From positions 9,123-73,122 of the forward strand of contig JACPQY010000063.1 of NCBI GenBank assembly GCA_016190245.1: a stretch of 64,000 nucleotides of DNA, given 5' to 3'. This stretch comes from Nitrospirota bacterium (GTDB lineage Bacteria > JACPQY01). Positions 1-8,998 of the stretch are shown piece by piece. The position numbers were made by a program, and so were the translations under genes. The notes below the pieces were generated by a model. The model made no database searches. It was given only the letters and a program-made list of their open reading frames with translations, and had not been told where the DNA came from. Each line of letters begins with the position of its first letter. Position 1 is the stretch's first letter.

Positions 1-1407
1 GACAAGCCGTCCGTGTCCTTCTCCATCTGGCGGGGCGAAGACGTCTCGGATATCGAGTTCCTCGGGCCGTACGTCGTGGCCGCCGTCTCCAACCGCGTCG
101 AAATCATCTCGCCCTCGGAAGCCGGCGCGCCGAAACAGATTTCGAGGTTTCCCCTGCCGCGACGCTCCGCCATCGAACCGATCGATCCTCTCCCCCGAGA
201 CCTCGTCCTGAACCCACCCTACCTCTACGGGGTCAACGGGGCGGACGGCCTGTTCGTCCTCGATCTCTCGGATCCCACCCGACCCCGCCAGGTATCGGAG
301 TTGACGGACCGTGGGTTTCTCGAATCCATCGCCCTCTTTGGCGCGAAGGCCTTCGTGGGCAGGAAAACCGAACACGTGGGAATTGTGGACCTGTCCGACC
401 CCCACCGCCCAACGTGGAAGGGCACGCTCCCCGTCTTCGGTCGCACCTTGAATTCCGGCGCCTCCGCGGACGAACTCCTTCTGGCCGGAGGCGCCAAAGG
501 CTGGTCCATTTTCGACACGCGACGTGACCCACCGGCGAGGGTGGCCTCCTACACCCTCCCGCCCCGGGCCTACGACGTTCTGCCGGACGGGGAGAGAATC
601 TACGTCGCGTCAGGCCCGCTCGGCATCAAAACCCTGCGACGCGAGGCGGACGGGTCGAACACCGAGATCGCCAGGATTGAGACCGCAGGGAACTCTCGGC
701 ATCTCCGCCGGGTGGGACAGGATCTCTGGGTTTCGGACACCAACGGGGGACTCGTCATCGCCTCCCTGGAAGATCCAGACCATCCCGCCGTCCGGACCTA
801 CCTGAACACAGGCAACCACGTCTGGTCGAGCTTGCCGCTGGGCAGCGGACTCCTCATGGCCGGCGGGCGTGGGTTGTCCTTCTTCGTCCCCGCCCCCGGG
901 GGCTTCTCCCTTGCCTCGGAACTCCCCCTCGATGGCTACCCCGTGGACATCGATGCGCATGAAGATCGTGTCTACGCGGCCCTGATCAGCGGCCGCGTAG
1001 CGGTCGGCAGGCTCGAGGGGTCATCCCTCCGCTGGATTCGCGATCTCATCCCCTCCAAGCCGATTCCCCGGCCCTGCACGGCGCTGTCTGTTGCCGAAGG
1101 GCGAATGATCGTGGGAGACGCCAAGGGGAGGGTCTACCTCTACGACCTGCGGAATCCCGAGGAACCCAAGCTGGTCGCGAAGACGCGCGTCGGAGCAACC
1201 GTGTTCGACATCGAGTTCGACGGCCGGGAGGCCTGGGTGGCCGCGCACAAGGCAGGGCTCATCGAGATCGAGGCAATCGAGAACACCCTCAACACCTCGC
1301 ATCGCTTCATGATCGGGCAGACCGTCCTGGGAGTCGGCCTGTCCGATTCGGAGGTCTTCGCTGCGACGGGAGATGGCCGCGTCGTTTCCGTCCCCAGGCC
1401 TCAGTGA
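1..1407 (+). CDS. Beta-propeller protein with LVIVD-type repeats, 5' end cut by the window
   Basis: The frame is open to base 1; the first possible start in view is GTG at 13, so the N-terminus, and any signal peptide, probably lies outside. The visible 464 residues are almost wholly made of repeating blades of about 40-45 residues. Several carry the LVIVD-type signature, for example LFVLDLSDPTRPRQVSEL, VGIVDLSDPHRPTWKG and VYLYDLRNPEEPKLV. No catalytic motif is visible. LVIVD proteins are usually secreted beta-propellers of unknown ligand. The gene stops 36 bases before the membrane propeller gene on the same strand and may share its transcript with that gene and the cytochrome. Propeller assignment is firm; function is unknown. 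Confidence 0.8.
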   Translation, partial: DKPSVSFSIWRGEDVSDIEFLGPYVVAAVSNRVEIISPSEAGAPKQISRFPLPRRSAIEPIDPLPRDLVLNPPYLYGVNGADGLFVLDLSDPTRPRQVSELTDRGFLESIALFGAKAFVGRKTEHVGIVDLSDPHRPTWKGTLPVFGRTLNSGASADELLLAGGAKGWSIFDTRRDPPARVASYTLPPRAYDVLPDGERIYVASGPLGIKTLRREADGSNTEIARIETAGNSRHLRRVGQDLWVSDTNGGLVIASLEDPDHPAVRTYLNTGNHVWSSLPLGSGLLMAGGRGLSFFVPAPGGFSLASELPLDGYPVDIDAHEDRVYAALISGRVAVGRLEGSSLRWIRDLIPSKPIPRPCTALSVAEGRMIVGDAKGRVYLYDLRNPEEPKLVAKTRVGATVFDIEFDGREAWVAAHKAGLIEIEAIENTLNTSHRFMIGQTVLGVGLSDSEVFAATGDGRVVSVPRPQ

Positions 1408-1443
1408 CGATGCTTGCCTTCGTGGTATGATGCCGGCCGACCC

Positions 1444-2934
1444 ATGGTGACAAGGGCCGGTCGGGAAGAGAATCAGCGTGCCGGCGGCCTCCCCATCACC
1501 CCCCGGGTGTTCCACGCCCTCCTCTGCTTGTTTCACACCCTGCCGCTCGGCGTCATCGGCCTCCTCGGTCGGTCTGCGCTCGCTCTCCTGCTCGTACCCG
1601 TGTGCGCCTGGGCCGCGTGGTGGGCCTCGCGCACAATCGATCTCCCTGCCAGGCTCCCCGGATTCCTGCTGGGATTCTACGCCTACGGCGCCGCCGGATT
1701 CTGGCTAGCGTTTGGCTACATCTTCGAGTATCCGTTCAGCCACACCCTCTTCTATCTGCACCTCCTCTTCGTCGCGACCGCGTGGCTTGCGTCCCGGGTG
1801 CCGTGGGCCGAGACTTGGGTCCCCCGCTTTGTCTCCCTGCTCCTAGTGGGCTTTGCATCGGCGGTCGCCACCCTGCCCTTCGGCCGCGCTGGAGGCATCG
1901 TCGCCTTGGCAACCCTCACGTTCCTGTTGTGGAGGGAGCGCGAGGCCTGCCGGCGCGCGTGGTCTCACCTCGGCGCGACCGCGCTTCTCCCCGCCGTCTC
2001 GGCGTTCTTCGCCTTCGTCTTCAGCTTTGCGCTTCAGGCCGCGCCGAGGCCGGGCCTCGCCCGCGAGGTCACTCGCCAAGAGGGCGTGGAAGCGTTGACG
2101 CTCACCGGCCGCTTGCCGAGCACACAACCCCGACTGACCCTGGTGACGGAGTCCTGCCGGGCGGACGGCCTGATCGCCGGTTTCTCGCCGGCCATCTTCC
2201 CATCGCGCCTGACGCTGATCCATCGGGCCACGGGGACCGGCGAAATCACGATCAGCCCCAAGATCAAGGATCCTTCGGCCAACGCGGCGATGGATTGTTC
2301 GCGAGGCACGCTCTACGTCGGCCAAGGGGATCCCCCGGCCGTTCTGGCCTTTCACGACGACAACGTGAAGGAGCCTTGGCACACCATTCCCCTTTCCGGT
2401 GGACGCCCCAAGCTTCTCTTTCCTGCGGAGGACGCCTCGCTCCTCGCCGCCGTTGACGGCGACGGTCAGGCACACGTACTCGACCTTTCCTCGAACCGCG
2501 AGCTTTCCGGGGCCGAGGACCGCGCCGGGCCCTGTGTCCGCCGGTCGGCGACTGGATGGCGCCCTTCCAACCTTCTGGGCCCCGCCCCGACTTGCGCGTA
2601 CGACCCCCGGACCGGTTCCGTGTGGATGGCGGATTTCGAGCGCGGCATCCTGCAGCGATGGGAACACCCGGCGGGTACTCGCAGCCTTCCACTCCACCTC
2701 GAACGAGGGATCCGGGTCGTCCTCCTTGATCCGGTTTCGAGACGCCTCGCCGTCGGCAACTACCTGACGGGCCACGTGACCCTGATCCAGGCCGACACGG
2801 CGTCCGTCCTGCGAACCTTTTGGACAGGACCGCGCATCGAGGCGTTGGCCTTCTCACATGATCATGATCGCCTGTATGCGACGAGTGCGGCCGGCCTCTT
2901 GGAGATCTCTCTGCGGGGGACCCGTGGAGACTGA
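1444..2934 (+). CDS. Membrane-anchored beta-propeller protein (copy 1 of a paralogous pair)
   Basis: About 496 residues. Roughly residues 20-190 hold six or seven hydrophobic helices. The remaining 300 residues form a soluble propeller-like region (LAVGNYLTGHVTLIQAD, CAYDPRTGSVWMADF). I chose ATG 1444; a TTG at 1414 in the same frame is possible but sits almost on the preceding stop. The protein is clearly paralogous to the convergent gene at 5173-6744. Both share VTE-x-C, a following DC, a third cysteine, C-x-YDPR-x-G and LAV-x-NYLTG in the same order, so four cysteines align. The stop overlaps the start of the cytochrome gene by 11 bases, which implies coupled translation. The family is not one I can name; a role with the cytochrome is inferred from position only. 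Confidence 0.75.
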   Translation: MVTRAGREENQRAGGLPITPRVFHALLCLFHTLPLGVIGLLGRSALALLLVPVCAWAAWWASRTIDLPARLPGFLLGFYAYGAAGFWLAFGYIFEYPFSHTLFYLHLLFVATAWLASRVPWAETWVPRFVSLLLVGFASAVATLPFGRAGGIVALATLTFLLWREREACRRAWSHLGATALLPAVSAFFAFVFSFALQAAPRPGLAREVTRQEGVEALTLTGRLPSTQPRLTLVTESCRADGLIAGFSPAIFPSRLTLIHRATGTGEITISPKIKDPSANAAMDCSRGTLYVGQGDPPAVLAFHDDNVKEPWHTIPLSGGRPKLLFPAEDASLLAAVDGDGQAHVLDLSSNRELSGAEDRAGPCVRRSATGWRPSNLLGPAPTCAYDPRTGSVWMADFERGILQRWEHPAGTRSLPLHLERGIRVVLLDPVSRRLAVGNYLTGHVTLIQADTASVLRTFWTGPRIEALAFSHDHDRLYATSAAGLLEISLRGTRGD

Positions 2935-4987
2935 CCACCGACTCTTCCGGTCCCGCTGGGCCGGCATCGTTCACGTCTTCGTGTTCCTGTTCGTGGGGAT
3001 CGCCCTCACCGGATACGTTCTCGCCCTGCGCCAACCCCTCGATCTCTTCGCTCTCTTCGCGCTCAAGACCCACGTCTGGCTGGGCTATTTCGCCACGATC
3101 CCCTTCGCGGTGATCACCGCCGTGCATCTGCGCAAGCTCTACGGGACGGGTGTCATGCTTCTGGGCATGGCGAGCCTGGGCGCGATGGTGTTCGCCTTCT
3201 TCATAGACCTCGGGCCCATCGAGCGTCTCGTCCTCGCGCTGGCCCCCCTGGTGTACGTGACAACGAGGCACTTCTTCGCGGGGGACCAATGGCCCCGCCC
3301 GAGGCTCATTCTGGGCACCCTTAGCTTCGCGGGCCTGGTGATGCTCCTCGGCACAGGTTGGCTCTTGGCGGGCCCTGCCCACACCCTGCGGACGAGCGCG
3401 ATCAGCACCCTGCACGACACGCTCGGTTGGATCCTGCCCCCGCTGGCCCTCATCCATGTCTTCCGCAAGTACGAGCGGGAGGAGGACCCGCACTGGCGGG
3501 CCCGGTGGGGCCTGCTCCTTTGCTGGTGCGCAGCCCTGGGCGCATGGACCGCGATGGAAGTCGCCTCGGCGAAAACCCGTGAACGCCTGCGGCTGGCCCC
3601 CGTGGTGAGCCCCTCGACGGGATCCGATCCGGAAGGTTGCGGCCACGCCGCCTGTCACACCGAGATCTCAAAGCAATGGGGTGCATCGCCCCACCGCTTC
3701 TCATCGTCCAGCCTGCCCTACCTCAAGGTCGCCGCCCTGTTCGAGCAGGAGAAGGGCGAGGGGGCGCGCGACTTCTGCCGGGGTTGCCACGAGCCATCGG
3801 CCCTTCTCGGAGCGCAGGACGCCCCTTACGCCCCCCCCCCGCCGGGAATCCAACCCAGCGTCTCCTGCCGAGTCTGCCATCTGATCGACCGGGTCGCGTC
3901 TCCCGGCGAAAACGGACACTTCGACCTCGCGCCGGAGCGGCTGTTTCTGCCGGGTCACGAAGCGGGAAACAACGCCGTCCGCGATCTCCTCGACGATTTC
4001 ACCCTCCTGGACAAGCGCGACCACCGCGCCGCCTACCGTCGGGAGGCACAGCAGTCCGATGACTTCTGCCGCGCGTGCCACAACTCCCTCGTCCTCTCGC
4101 CCGGCCCCGGAAAACCCGATGTCGTCATCGAGGGCCCGTTCCCTTCCTGGGAGAAGTCCTTCTTTGCGAGGGAAGGGATCGGCTGTGTCCACTGCCACAT
4201 GCAGCTCTTCCGGTTTCCGGATCCGGACTCGATGGATAAGCCGCACCACTCCCGGCCGGACCACCGGATGTTCGGGATCAACGCCTACCTGGCAACCACC
4301 TTGCCTGAGGGGCAGTTCGACGAGACCGCGCTGGACGCCTTCAGGGTCGAAACCCTGGGCTGGCTGGCGGGGACTCTCGACATCTCGACCTACGAACAGC
4401 TCTATCTGCGTCGAACCCGCGACCCCAGGTGGGACGCCTTCCGCACCTATTTTCAGGGCAAGCCTCTGCTCAACCTCAAGCTCCGGGGGGAAGGTGACGG
4501 ATCGTCCCTCGTCCTCACGGCAGAGACGACCAATAGCCGCATCGGTCATAGATTCCCCACAGGTCTCCTGGATCTCAGCGAAGTCTGGCTGGAGGTGCGC
4601 ATCGCCGGGGCGGATGGAAGAACCGTTTACGAGTCCGGCATCCCGCGGCAAGACGGCACGCTGCCGCCCGATACTCGCTCGCTCGCGGCCGACGTGCTCG
4701 ATCGCGATGGGCGACCGGTGACCCGTCACAGGGTCTGGACGGCCGCGAAGATCGAGACGCGCCGCCTCCTCGAACCCGGAGAAACCGTCTACGATCGCTT
4801 CGGTCTTCCCTCCCTTCCCGAGGGAACCTTCCCGTTGACCGCCCGGGTTCGCTGGCTCTACCGAAGGTACAACCCCGAGTTTTCCGCGTGGGTGTTCGGC
4901 CCCGGCCACATCGTCCCCGTGGTGGAACTGGCCTCTGCCGAGCTTCAGTTCGGCGGCAACGCCGCCGGGCCCTCAGCGGAGAGGTGA
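2924..4987 (+). CDS. Fused membrane cytochrome b-like / pentahaem cytochrome c protein
   Basis: 687 residues from GTG 2924, preceded by CGGGGGA as ribosome site; an ATG at 2858 would lie deep inside the upstream gene. Residues about 10-190 hold six hydrophobic helices with histidines placed as in di-haem b-type cytochromes (LKTHVWLGYF, AVHLRKLYG, STLHDTLGW, ALIHVFRKYE). Then come c-type haem sites: CGHAACH at residue 239 (a CX4CH variant), CRGCH at 285, CRVCH at 315, CRACH at 382 and CVHCH at 421. The last 170 residues form a beta-rich domain with IGHRFPTG, a motif of uncharacterised multihaem cytochromes. The likely role is moving electrons between the quinone pool and the cell exterior or periplasm. 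The b-type assignment is inference; the c-type motifs are seen directly. Confidence 0.85.
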   Translation: METDHRLFRSRWAGIVHVFVFLFVGIALTGYVLALRQPLDLFALFALKTHVWLGYFATIPFAVITAVHLRKLYGTGVMLLGMASLGAMVFAFFIDLGPIERLVLALAPLVYVTTRHFFAGDQWPRPRLILGTLSFAGLVMLLGTGWLLAGPAHTLRTSAISTLHDTLGWILPPLALIHVFRKYEREEDPHWRARWGLLLCWCAALGAWTAMEVASAKTRERLRLAPVVSPSTGSDPEGCGHAACHTEISKQWGASPHRFSSSSLPYLKVAALFEQEKGEGARDFCRGCHEPSALLGAQDAPYAPPPPGIQPSVSCRVCHLIDRVASPGENGHFDLAPERLFLPGHEAGNNAVRDLLDDFTLLDKRDHRAAYRREAQQSDDFCRACHNSLVLSPGPGKPDVVIEGPFPSWEKSFFAREGIGCVHCHMQLFRFPDPDSMDKPHHSRPDHRMFGINAYLATTLPEGQFDETALDAFRVETLGWLAGTLDISTYEQLYLRRTRDPRWDAFRTYFQGKPLLNLKLRGEGDGSSLVLTAETTNSRIGHRFPTGLLDLSEVWLEVRIAGADGRTVYESGIPRQDGTLPPDTRSLAADVLDRDGRPVTRHRVWTAAKIETRRLLEPGETVYDRFGLPSLPEGTFPLTARVRWLYRRYNPEFSAWVFGPGHIVPVVELASAELQFGGNAAGPSAER

Positions 4988-5008
4988 CGCGCCCGCCGAA
5001 TCGCGCCG

Positions 5009-5129
5009 GTAAGCGTTCAGCCATCAGCAGTCAGCTTTCAGCTTTCGGACAAGGGACGGAGGTGCTCGTGTCTTGTATTCCCCTCCTGATCCGAGGCTGA
5101 CGGCTGAGAGCTGACCGCTGAACGCTTAC
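5009..5129. repeat. Inverted pair of heptanucleotide arrays with GTAAGCG ends
   Basis: This fills the space between the cytochrome gene and its convergent neighbour. Arm 1 (5009-5050) reads in strict 7-base steps: GTAAGCG, TTCAGCC, ATCAGCA, GTCAGCT, TTCAGCT, TTCGGAC. Arm 2 (5088-5129) is the same design on the other strand: GTAAGCG, TTCAGCG, GTCAGCT, CTCAGCC, GTCAGCC, TCGGATC. The arms are related but not perfect complements, so this is a pair of arrays head to head rather than one hairpin. No T-run follows, so it is not a typical intrinsic terminator. Confidence 0.8.
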
Positions 5130-5172
5130 TCGCGCCGAAAGGGCCGTTCCTGGGTCCCCTCTGCCGATCCTG

Positions 5173-6744
5173 TCATCCGGGTCGTCCCGATCGCACGGCG
5201 GCGAGGTCAATCTCGAACAGCCCGATCGCCGAGAAAACGAGGAGCCGATCGGCGCGATAGCCGGAGAAAACCGGCTTCCCTGCGCGGGGCCCCACGTAGA
5301 ACTGGGCCTTGCCGTCCAGCGTCTCCGCGTCCACGACATCCACGATCCCCGTCAGATAGTTCGTGACGGCGAGTACCTGTCCGGAGGGATCGCGGGAGAG
5401 ATGCCATACACCGCGCCCGAGCTGGACCGCTCTAGGCGGCGTCGAGTCGTCCAGCGCCACGGAGACGAGCCGGCCGGCCCGCATCTCGGCAAAGTACAGG
5501 CGGCCCCGGCGCGGATCGTACTCGCAGTGAACCGGTGTTTGCATCCCCACCCTCCCCCCTCCGAGCTCTCTCACGGGGCTCGCGCTCGTTCCCAAGCTGT
5601 AGGGCACGGCTCGCCCACGCAACGCCCCGCCCGCAAAGCCACCCCACGCGACCCAGAACTCCCCGTCCCCGTCGAACCGGCATGTGCTGCGCGGCAGATC
5701 CTCGATCGTGTCCACGCTCCCACTCCCGAGATCCACCCTCACGACGCGAGCCGTGTCCTCGCCCGCCAACAGCACGACCCGGCGGTCTGCCGACCACAGA
5801 AGCTGGATAGGCCGGAGGTCGGGAAGGTCGTACACCGAACCCGATCGCGTCACCGCCCCCAAGCCGTATTCGAGGATCTCGTTCGTGTCCAGACTCCCCA
5901 CAAGAAACCGACCGCCTTCACAATCTACGAGGACGTTTTCCGAACCACCCATGACGTGCTTCGCGTAGGTTTGCTCACCCGTCGCCCGATTCCAACGCAT
6001 AAGGGAGTACTCTCTCTTGTCGCCTTGGGCCCCCATGATGAGGATATCCGGCGAGCACCCCTCCGTCACAAACCGCAGCCGGCGAGCCAACTCCGGCGGC
6101 CAGCTCGGCCGTCCCACCGCCATGAGGGACGTCACACCGGGCTGTGCCTCGACCCGCTCGATCCACGACGCCACATAGCCGCGCTGAAGGACGAGACCCG
6201 CCGCCGCCACGGGCAGGACGGCAACGGGGACGACGAGGGTACCGACCGCGAAGAGCTCACGCCACCGCGGGCGAAGGAGAAACTCCCTGCACAGGACGAC
6301 CGCCCCCAGGGCGTAGAGCACGAGAACGGACGTGGAGTGCACGTTCCACAACAGGTAGCCCAGGAAACCCCAGTATCCGCCCCAGTAGGCAAGATCGAGC
6401 CAGCGACTCCGGACGAGGTGCACCACCAGAAAAGCCGCGCAGGCCCACCCCGCGATCCCGACCCACACGGGCTCGAACGGACGGATGAACCAGATCACCA
6501 CCAGAAAAGCGACCGCCAGCTCCGTGACCGCGTACCCCCACCGGAGGACCCGTGGCGCGCGCTCCCGCCAACCCCGCGTCACAAGCAACTCCCAGGCGAG
6601 ATAGAGCACCAGGGGGAAAAGCACCGCGGTTGCCGGCCCGAACGCCATCATGAGCGCGATGCCGGGGAGGGCAAGATGAACGGCGTACACGCCGCACGTG
6701 ATCACGAAGCCGGGCCTGACGGCTCTTTCGGACGCGGCGGTCAC
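5173..6744 (-). CDS. Membrane-anchored beta-propeller protein (copy 2 of a paralogous pair)
   Basis: 523 residues from GTG 6744, with GAGGG six bases upstream. The first 185 residues contain six or more hydrophobic helices; the rest is a propeller-like domain. It aligns over its whole soluble part with the gene at 1444-2934: VTEGC, VDCEGG, CEYDPRRGRLYFAEM, LAVTNYLTGIVDVVDAE and VGPR occur in the same order, including four matching cysteines that could form disulphides outside the cytoplasm. It runs convergent to the cytochrome gene and divergent from the spermidine-synthase-like gene, with only 61 bases between the divergent starts. Function is unknown; the conserved pair around a cytochrome suggests a shared process. 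Confidence 0.75.
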   Translation of the reverse strand: MTAASERAVRPGFVITCGVYAVHLALPGIALMMAFGPATAVLFPLVLYLAWELLVTRGWRERAPRVLRWGYAVTELAVAFLVVIWFIRPFEPVWVGIAGWACAAFLVVHLVRSRWLDLAYWGGYWGFLGYLLWNVHSTSVLVLYALGAVVLCREFLLRPRWRELFAVGTLVVPVAVLPVAAAGLVLQRGYVASWIERVEAQPGVTSLMAVGRPSWPPELARRLRFVTEGCSPDILIMGAQGDKREYSLMRWNRATGEQTYAKHVMGGSENVLVDCEGGRFLVGSLDTNEILEYGLGAVTRSGSVYDLPDLRPIQLLWSADRRVVLLAGEDTARVVRVDLGSGSVDTIEDLPRSTCRFDGDGEFWVAWGGFAGGALRGRAVPYSLGTSASPVRELGGGRVGMQTPVHCEYDPRRGRLYFAEMRAGRLVSVALDDSTPPRAVQLGRGVWHLSRDPSGQVLAVTNYLTGIVDVVDAETLDGKAQFYVGPRAGKPVFSGYRADRLLVFSAIGLFEIDLAAVRSGRPG

Positions 6745-6805
6745 CGAATTCCCTCGGGGCCTACCTTGCGCTCGACGGCCGCACCAAGCCCGGACGTGTG
6801 ACTAG

Positions 6806-8998
6806 GTGGCGGGGGGGCCGGCATTTCGCTATTCTTTCCCGGTCGTGATCAGCCGTACGGCCGTCGTCTTCCTCGGCTTCTTGATCCATTTCCAATGGCT
6901 CTCGCTCTACCATGCGGTGCAGACAAAGTTTCCCTTGGACCTCGTGGCGGTTCTCCTGCTCGGCCTCCCGCTCCTTGGCCTTTCCGCGGGGCTTCTGACA
7001 CGTCGCGGGGAGGGCCGCCTCGGGCCGGTCTGGGCGGCCGGCGCCGCTGTCTTCGCATGGAGTCTCTGCTTCTCCCAGGCCCTCAACCTGCACTTTCTCG
7101 TCTCCTCCATCTACTATCCCTACCAGAAACCCGCCGGATATGCCCTCGGTGTCGCGATCTATGTGCTGGCGTGGATCGCCTGCGTCCCCTACTTTGGCGG
7201 CCTCGGAACGGCCTTGAGGACCATGGCCTCGGCTCGCGGGGCCGGGCCCCCGTGGCCCGCGATGGCGCTCGGATTCGCCCTCGCGTACCCCGCCGCTTAC
7301 GCCGCCCGCACGGCGGTCGGTCCCTACCTCGCGCTGCTGCTTGCCTCCGGCATCTCACTTGCATGGCTCGGGCGTGGGGTTCCCCTCCGGGCCGCCGCAC
7401 TCCTCCTGCTGGCCGGGGGATGGTGGGCCTACCACGCGAAGCCCACACAACTCTATCTCTGGCGGGCGAGGACCTACACGGCCTCTGAGGAACGGTGGTC
7501 GCCCTACTATCGCCTGACTCCCGCATTCTTCAACGAGGGGCGCTGCGCGGGGGGCGTCTTCAACCAGTTGATGATCTGGTACTCCTGCTCCGAGTACGAT
7601 CTCTACCCCCGGGAGTCCCGCCTGACCATCGAGGCGATGGGCGCCGGCCGTCGGAAACTCCTCGAACTCGGCAGAACGGACGGCATGACCACGCTCGCCA
7701 CAAGGAACGTCTCGCCTGACGTTCGCTCGGTTACCGTAGAGATAGACCCGCTCGCGGTGCGCCTTTCCCGCACGCTGCTCGGGCCGTTCAACATGAACCT
7801 CTTCCGCACCCAAGGCGCGGACCTGATGGCGGCCGACTGGCGTCACGTCCTCCGGGATGATGGCGAGCGCTACGATTTCATCTATCTTGACGGCCTCGGC
7901 ATCCGCCTGTACACGATCCCGCTGACGATCATCCCGCAGGAGAACTTCCTCTATTCGCGTGAGGCATACTCCGACATCTTCCGCCGCCGCATGGCGCCGG
8001 GCGGTCTTCTCGCGATCAATTGGGGCAGCACGCGCTCCGAGGAGGTCTATCCTCTCGTGGCGAACCTCCCGCCGGAAATCCACGCGAGGGCCTACTGGGG
8101 GACGATGACGACATTCCCCTTCACCGGTCTCCCGCTCTTCTTCGTGATCGCCTCGGAGGACGACACAACGCTGGAGCGCATCGGTCGCGAGTTTCTGGCG
8201 ATGGGAAACCTGCAGGAAGTCCCGTTGCCTCCGGAGCAGGTGGAACAGCATCGGTACACGGACGACCGGCCTCACAACCAAAGGAAACTTCCGCTGATGC
8301 TGCTCGTGCCCACGCTGCCTCTGGCCTTCCTCGTGGCGCTCGCGTTTGCCCGCTGGATGAAGAGAAGCGGTTCGGGCTGGAAGAACCTGTCACCCGGGAT
8401 CTCGGCCGGGTTCCTCAACGGCGTTGCCGAGGCCCTGCTCGTGAGCCGGGCCTCGATCCTGTTTCCGCTCGGCCCAGCTCAGGGGTGGGTGCCTTCGGCG
8501 GTGATGCTTTGGGGAGGTCGCGCTCTCGGCGGGCTGCGCTCTCCCTCAGACCGAGCCTCATGGCTCCCACCGGTGGCCATCTTGGGCTCGTGCCTCGCGG
8601 TGACCGGCACCGTGCCCTATTCCGCCGTCACGGCATCGCTCGCGCTGGCGGGTGTCGCCCTCGGCGCGATGACCTGCCGCGCCCTCCACAACGCAGGAGA
8701 TCACCCCCACCTTCATCCTCCCCCCTCAAGGGGGAGGAATGAGAATATCCCCTCCCCCCTCGCGGGGGAGTCCGCCAGTGGCGGAGAGGGTGGGGGGGAG
8801 GATGGCCACAGGCTCGGGTCGTGGGTGCTTGGCCTTGCGACCGGGATCTATTCTTTCCAGTGGATTCAGTACGCCCTCGGGTTTCGAGGGACGGCAGTGA
8901 TGGTCGGCGTCTTGGGCTTTGTCGTGGCTGGGCGCGCTTCCCTGTTCCCCCTCTCCATAAAAGGCCAGGGTCCTATCCGAAAACGCCGGAGCTCGTAG
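6806..8998 (+). CDS. Membrane-embedded spermidine-synthase-like methyltransferase-fold protein
   Basis: 730 residues from GTG 6806; GTG 6845 is an equally plausible start. Hydrophobic helices flank a soluble centre (about residues 225-480) that resembles the spermidine synthase fold: VTVEIDPLAVRLSRTLL is the acidic cofactor-site strand and YDFIYLDG the following strand. The usual GGGDG loop is not recognisable, so true aminopropyl transfer is doubtful. Fused membrane spermidine synthase-like proteins are common and mostly uncharacterised. Residues about 632-666 are Pro/Gly/Ser-rich and are encoded by a repeat element (8717-8785) lying in frame between membrane helices. The stop codon TAG (8996-8998) is part of the GTAG head of the next repeat element. 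The gene converges on a glycosyltransferase gene. Confidence 0.75.
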   Translation: MAGGPAFRYSFPVVISRTAVVFLGFLIHFQWLSLYHAVQTKFPLDLVAVLLLGLPLLGLSAGLLTRRGEGRLGPVWAAGAAVFAWSLCFSQALNLHFLVSSIYYPYQKPAGYALGVAIYVLAWIACVPYFGGLGTALRTMASARGAGPPWPAMALGFALAYPAAYAARTAVGPYLALLLASGISLAWLGRGVPLRAAALLLLAGGWWAYHAKPTQLYLWRARTYTASEERWSPYYRLTPAFFNEGRCAGGVFNQLMIWYSCSEYDLYPRESRLTIEAMGAGRRKLLELGRTDGMTTLATRNVSPDVRSVTVEIDPLAVRLSRTLLGPFNMNLFRTQGADLMAADWRHVLRDDGERYDFIYLDGLGIRLYTIPLTIIPQENFLYSREAYSDIFRRRMAPGGLLAINWGSTRSEEVYPLVANLPPEIHARAYWGTMTTFPFTGLPLFFVIASEDDTTLERIGREFLAMGNLQEVPLPPEQVEQHRYTDDRPHNQRKLPLMLLVPTLPLAFLVALAFARWMKRSGSGWKNLSPGISAGFLNGVAEALLVSRASILFPLGPAQGWVPSAVMLWGGRALGGLRSPSDRASWLPPVAILGSCLAVTGTVPYSAVTASLALAGVALGAMTCRALHNAGDHPHLHPPPSRGRNENIPSPLAGESASGGEGGGEDGHRLGSWVLGLATGIYSFQWIQYALGFRGTAVMVGVLGFVVAGRASLFPLSIKGQGPIRKRRSS
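8717..8785. repeat. Palindromic repeat cluster inside a coding region
   Basis: Three hairpin-forming palindromes follow each other inside the spermidine-synthase-like gene: CCTCCCCC-ctcaa-GGGGGAGG (8717-8737), a similar C-run/G-run stem near 8752-8770, and TCCGCCA-g-TGGCGGA (8771-8785). The last resembles the GTCCGCC/GGCGGAC palindrome found at five other places in the window. The reading frame stays open and encodes a low-complexity Pro/Gly/Ser segment. Confidence 0.75.
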
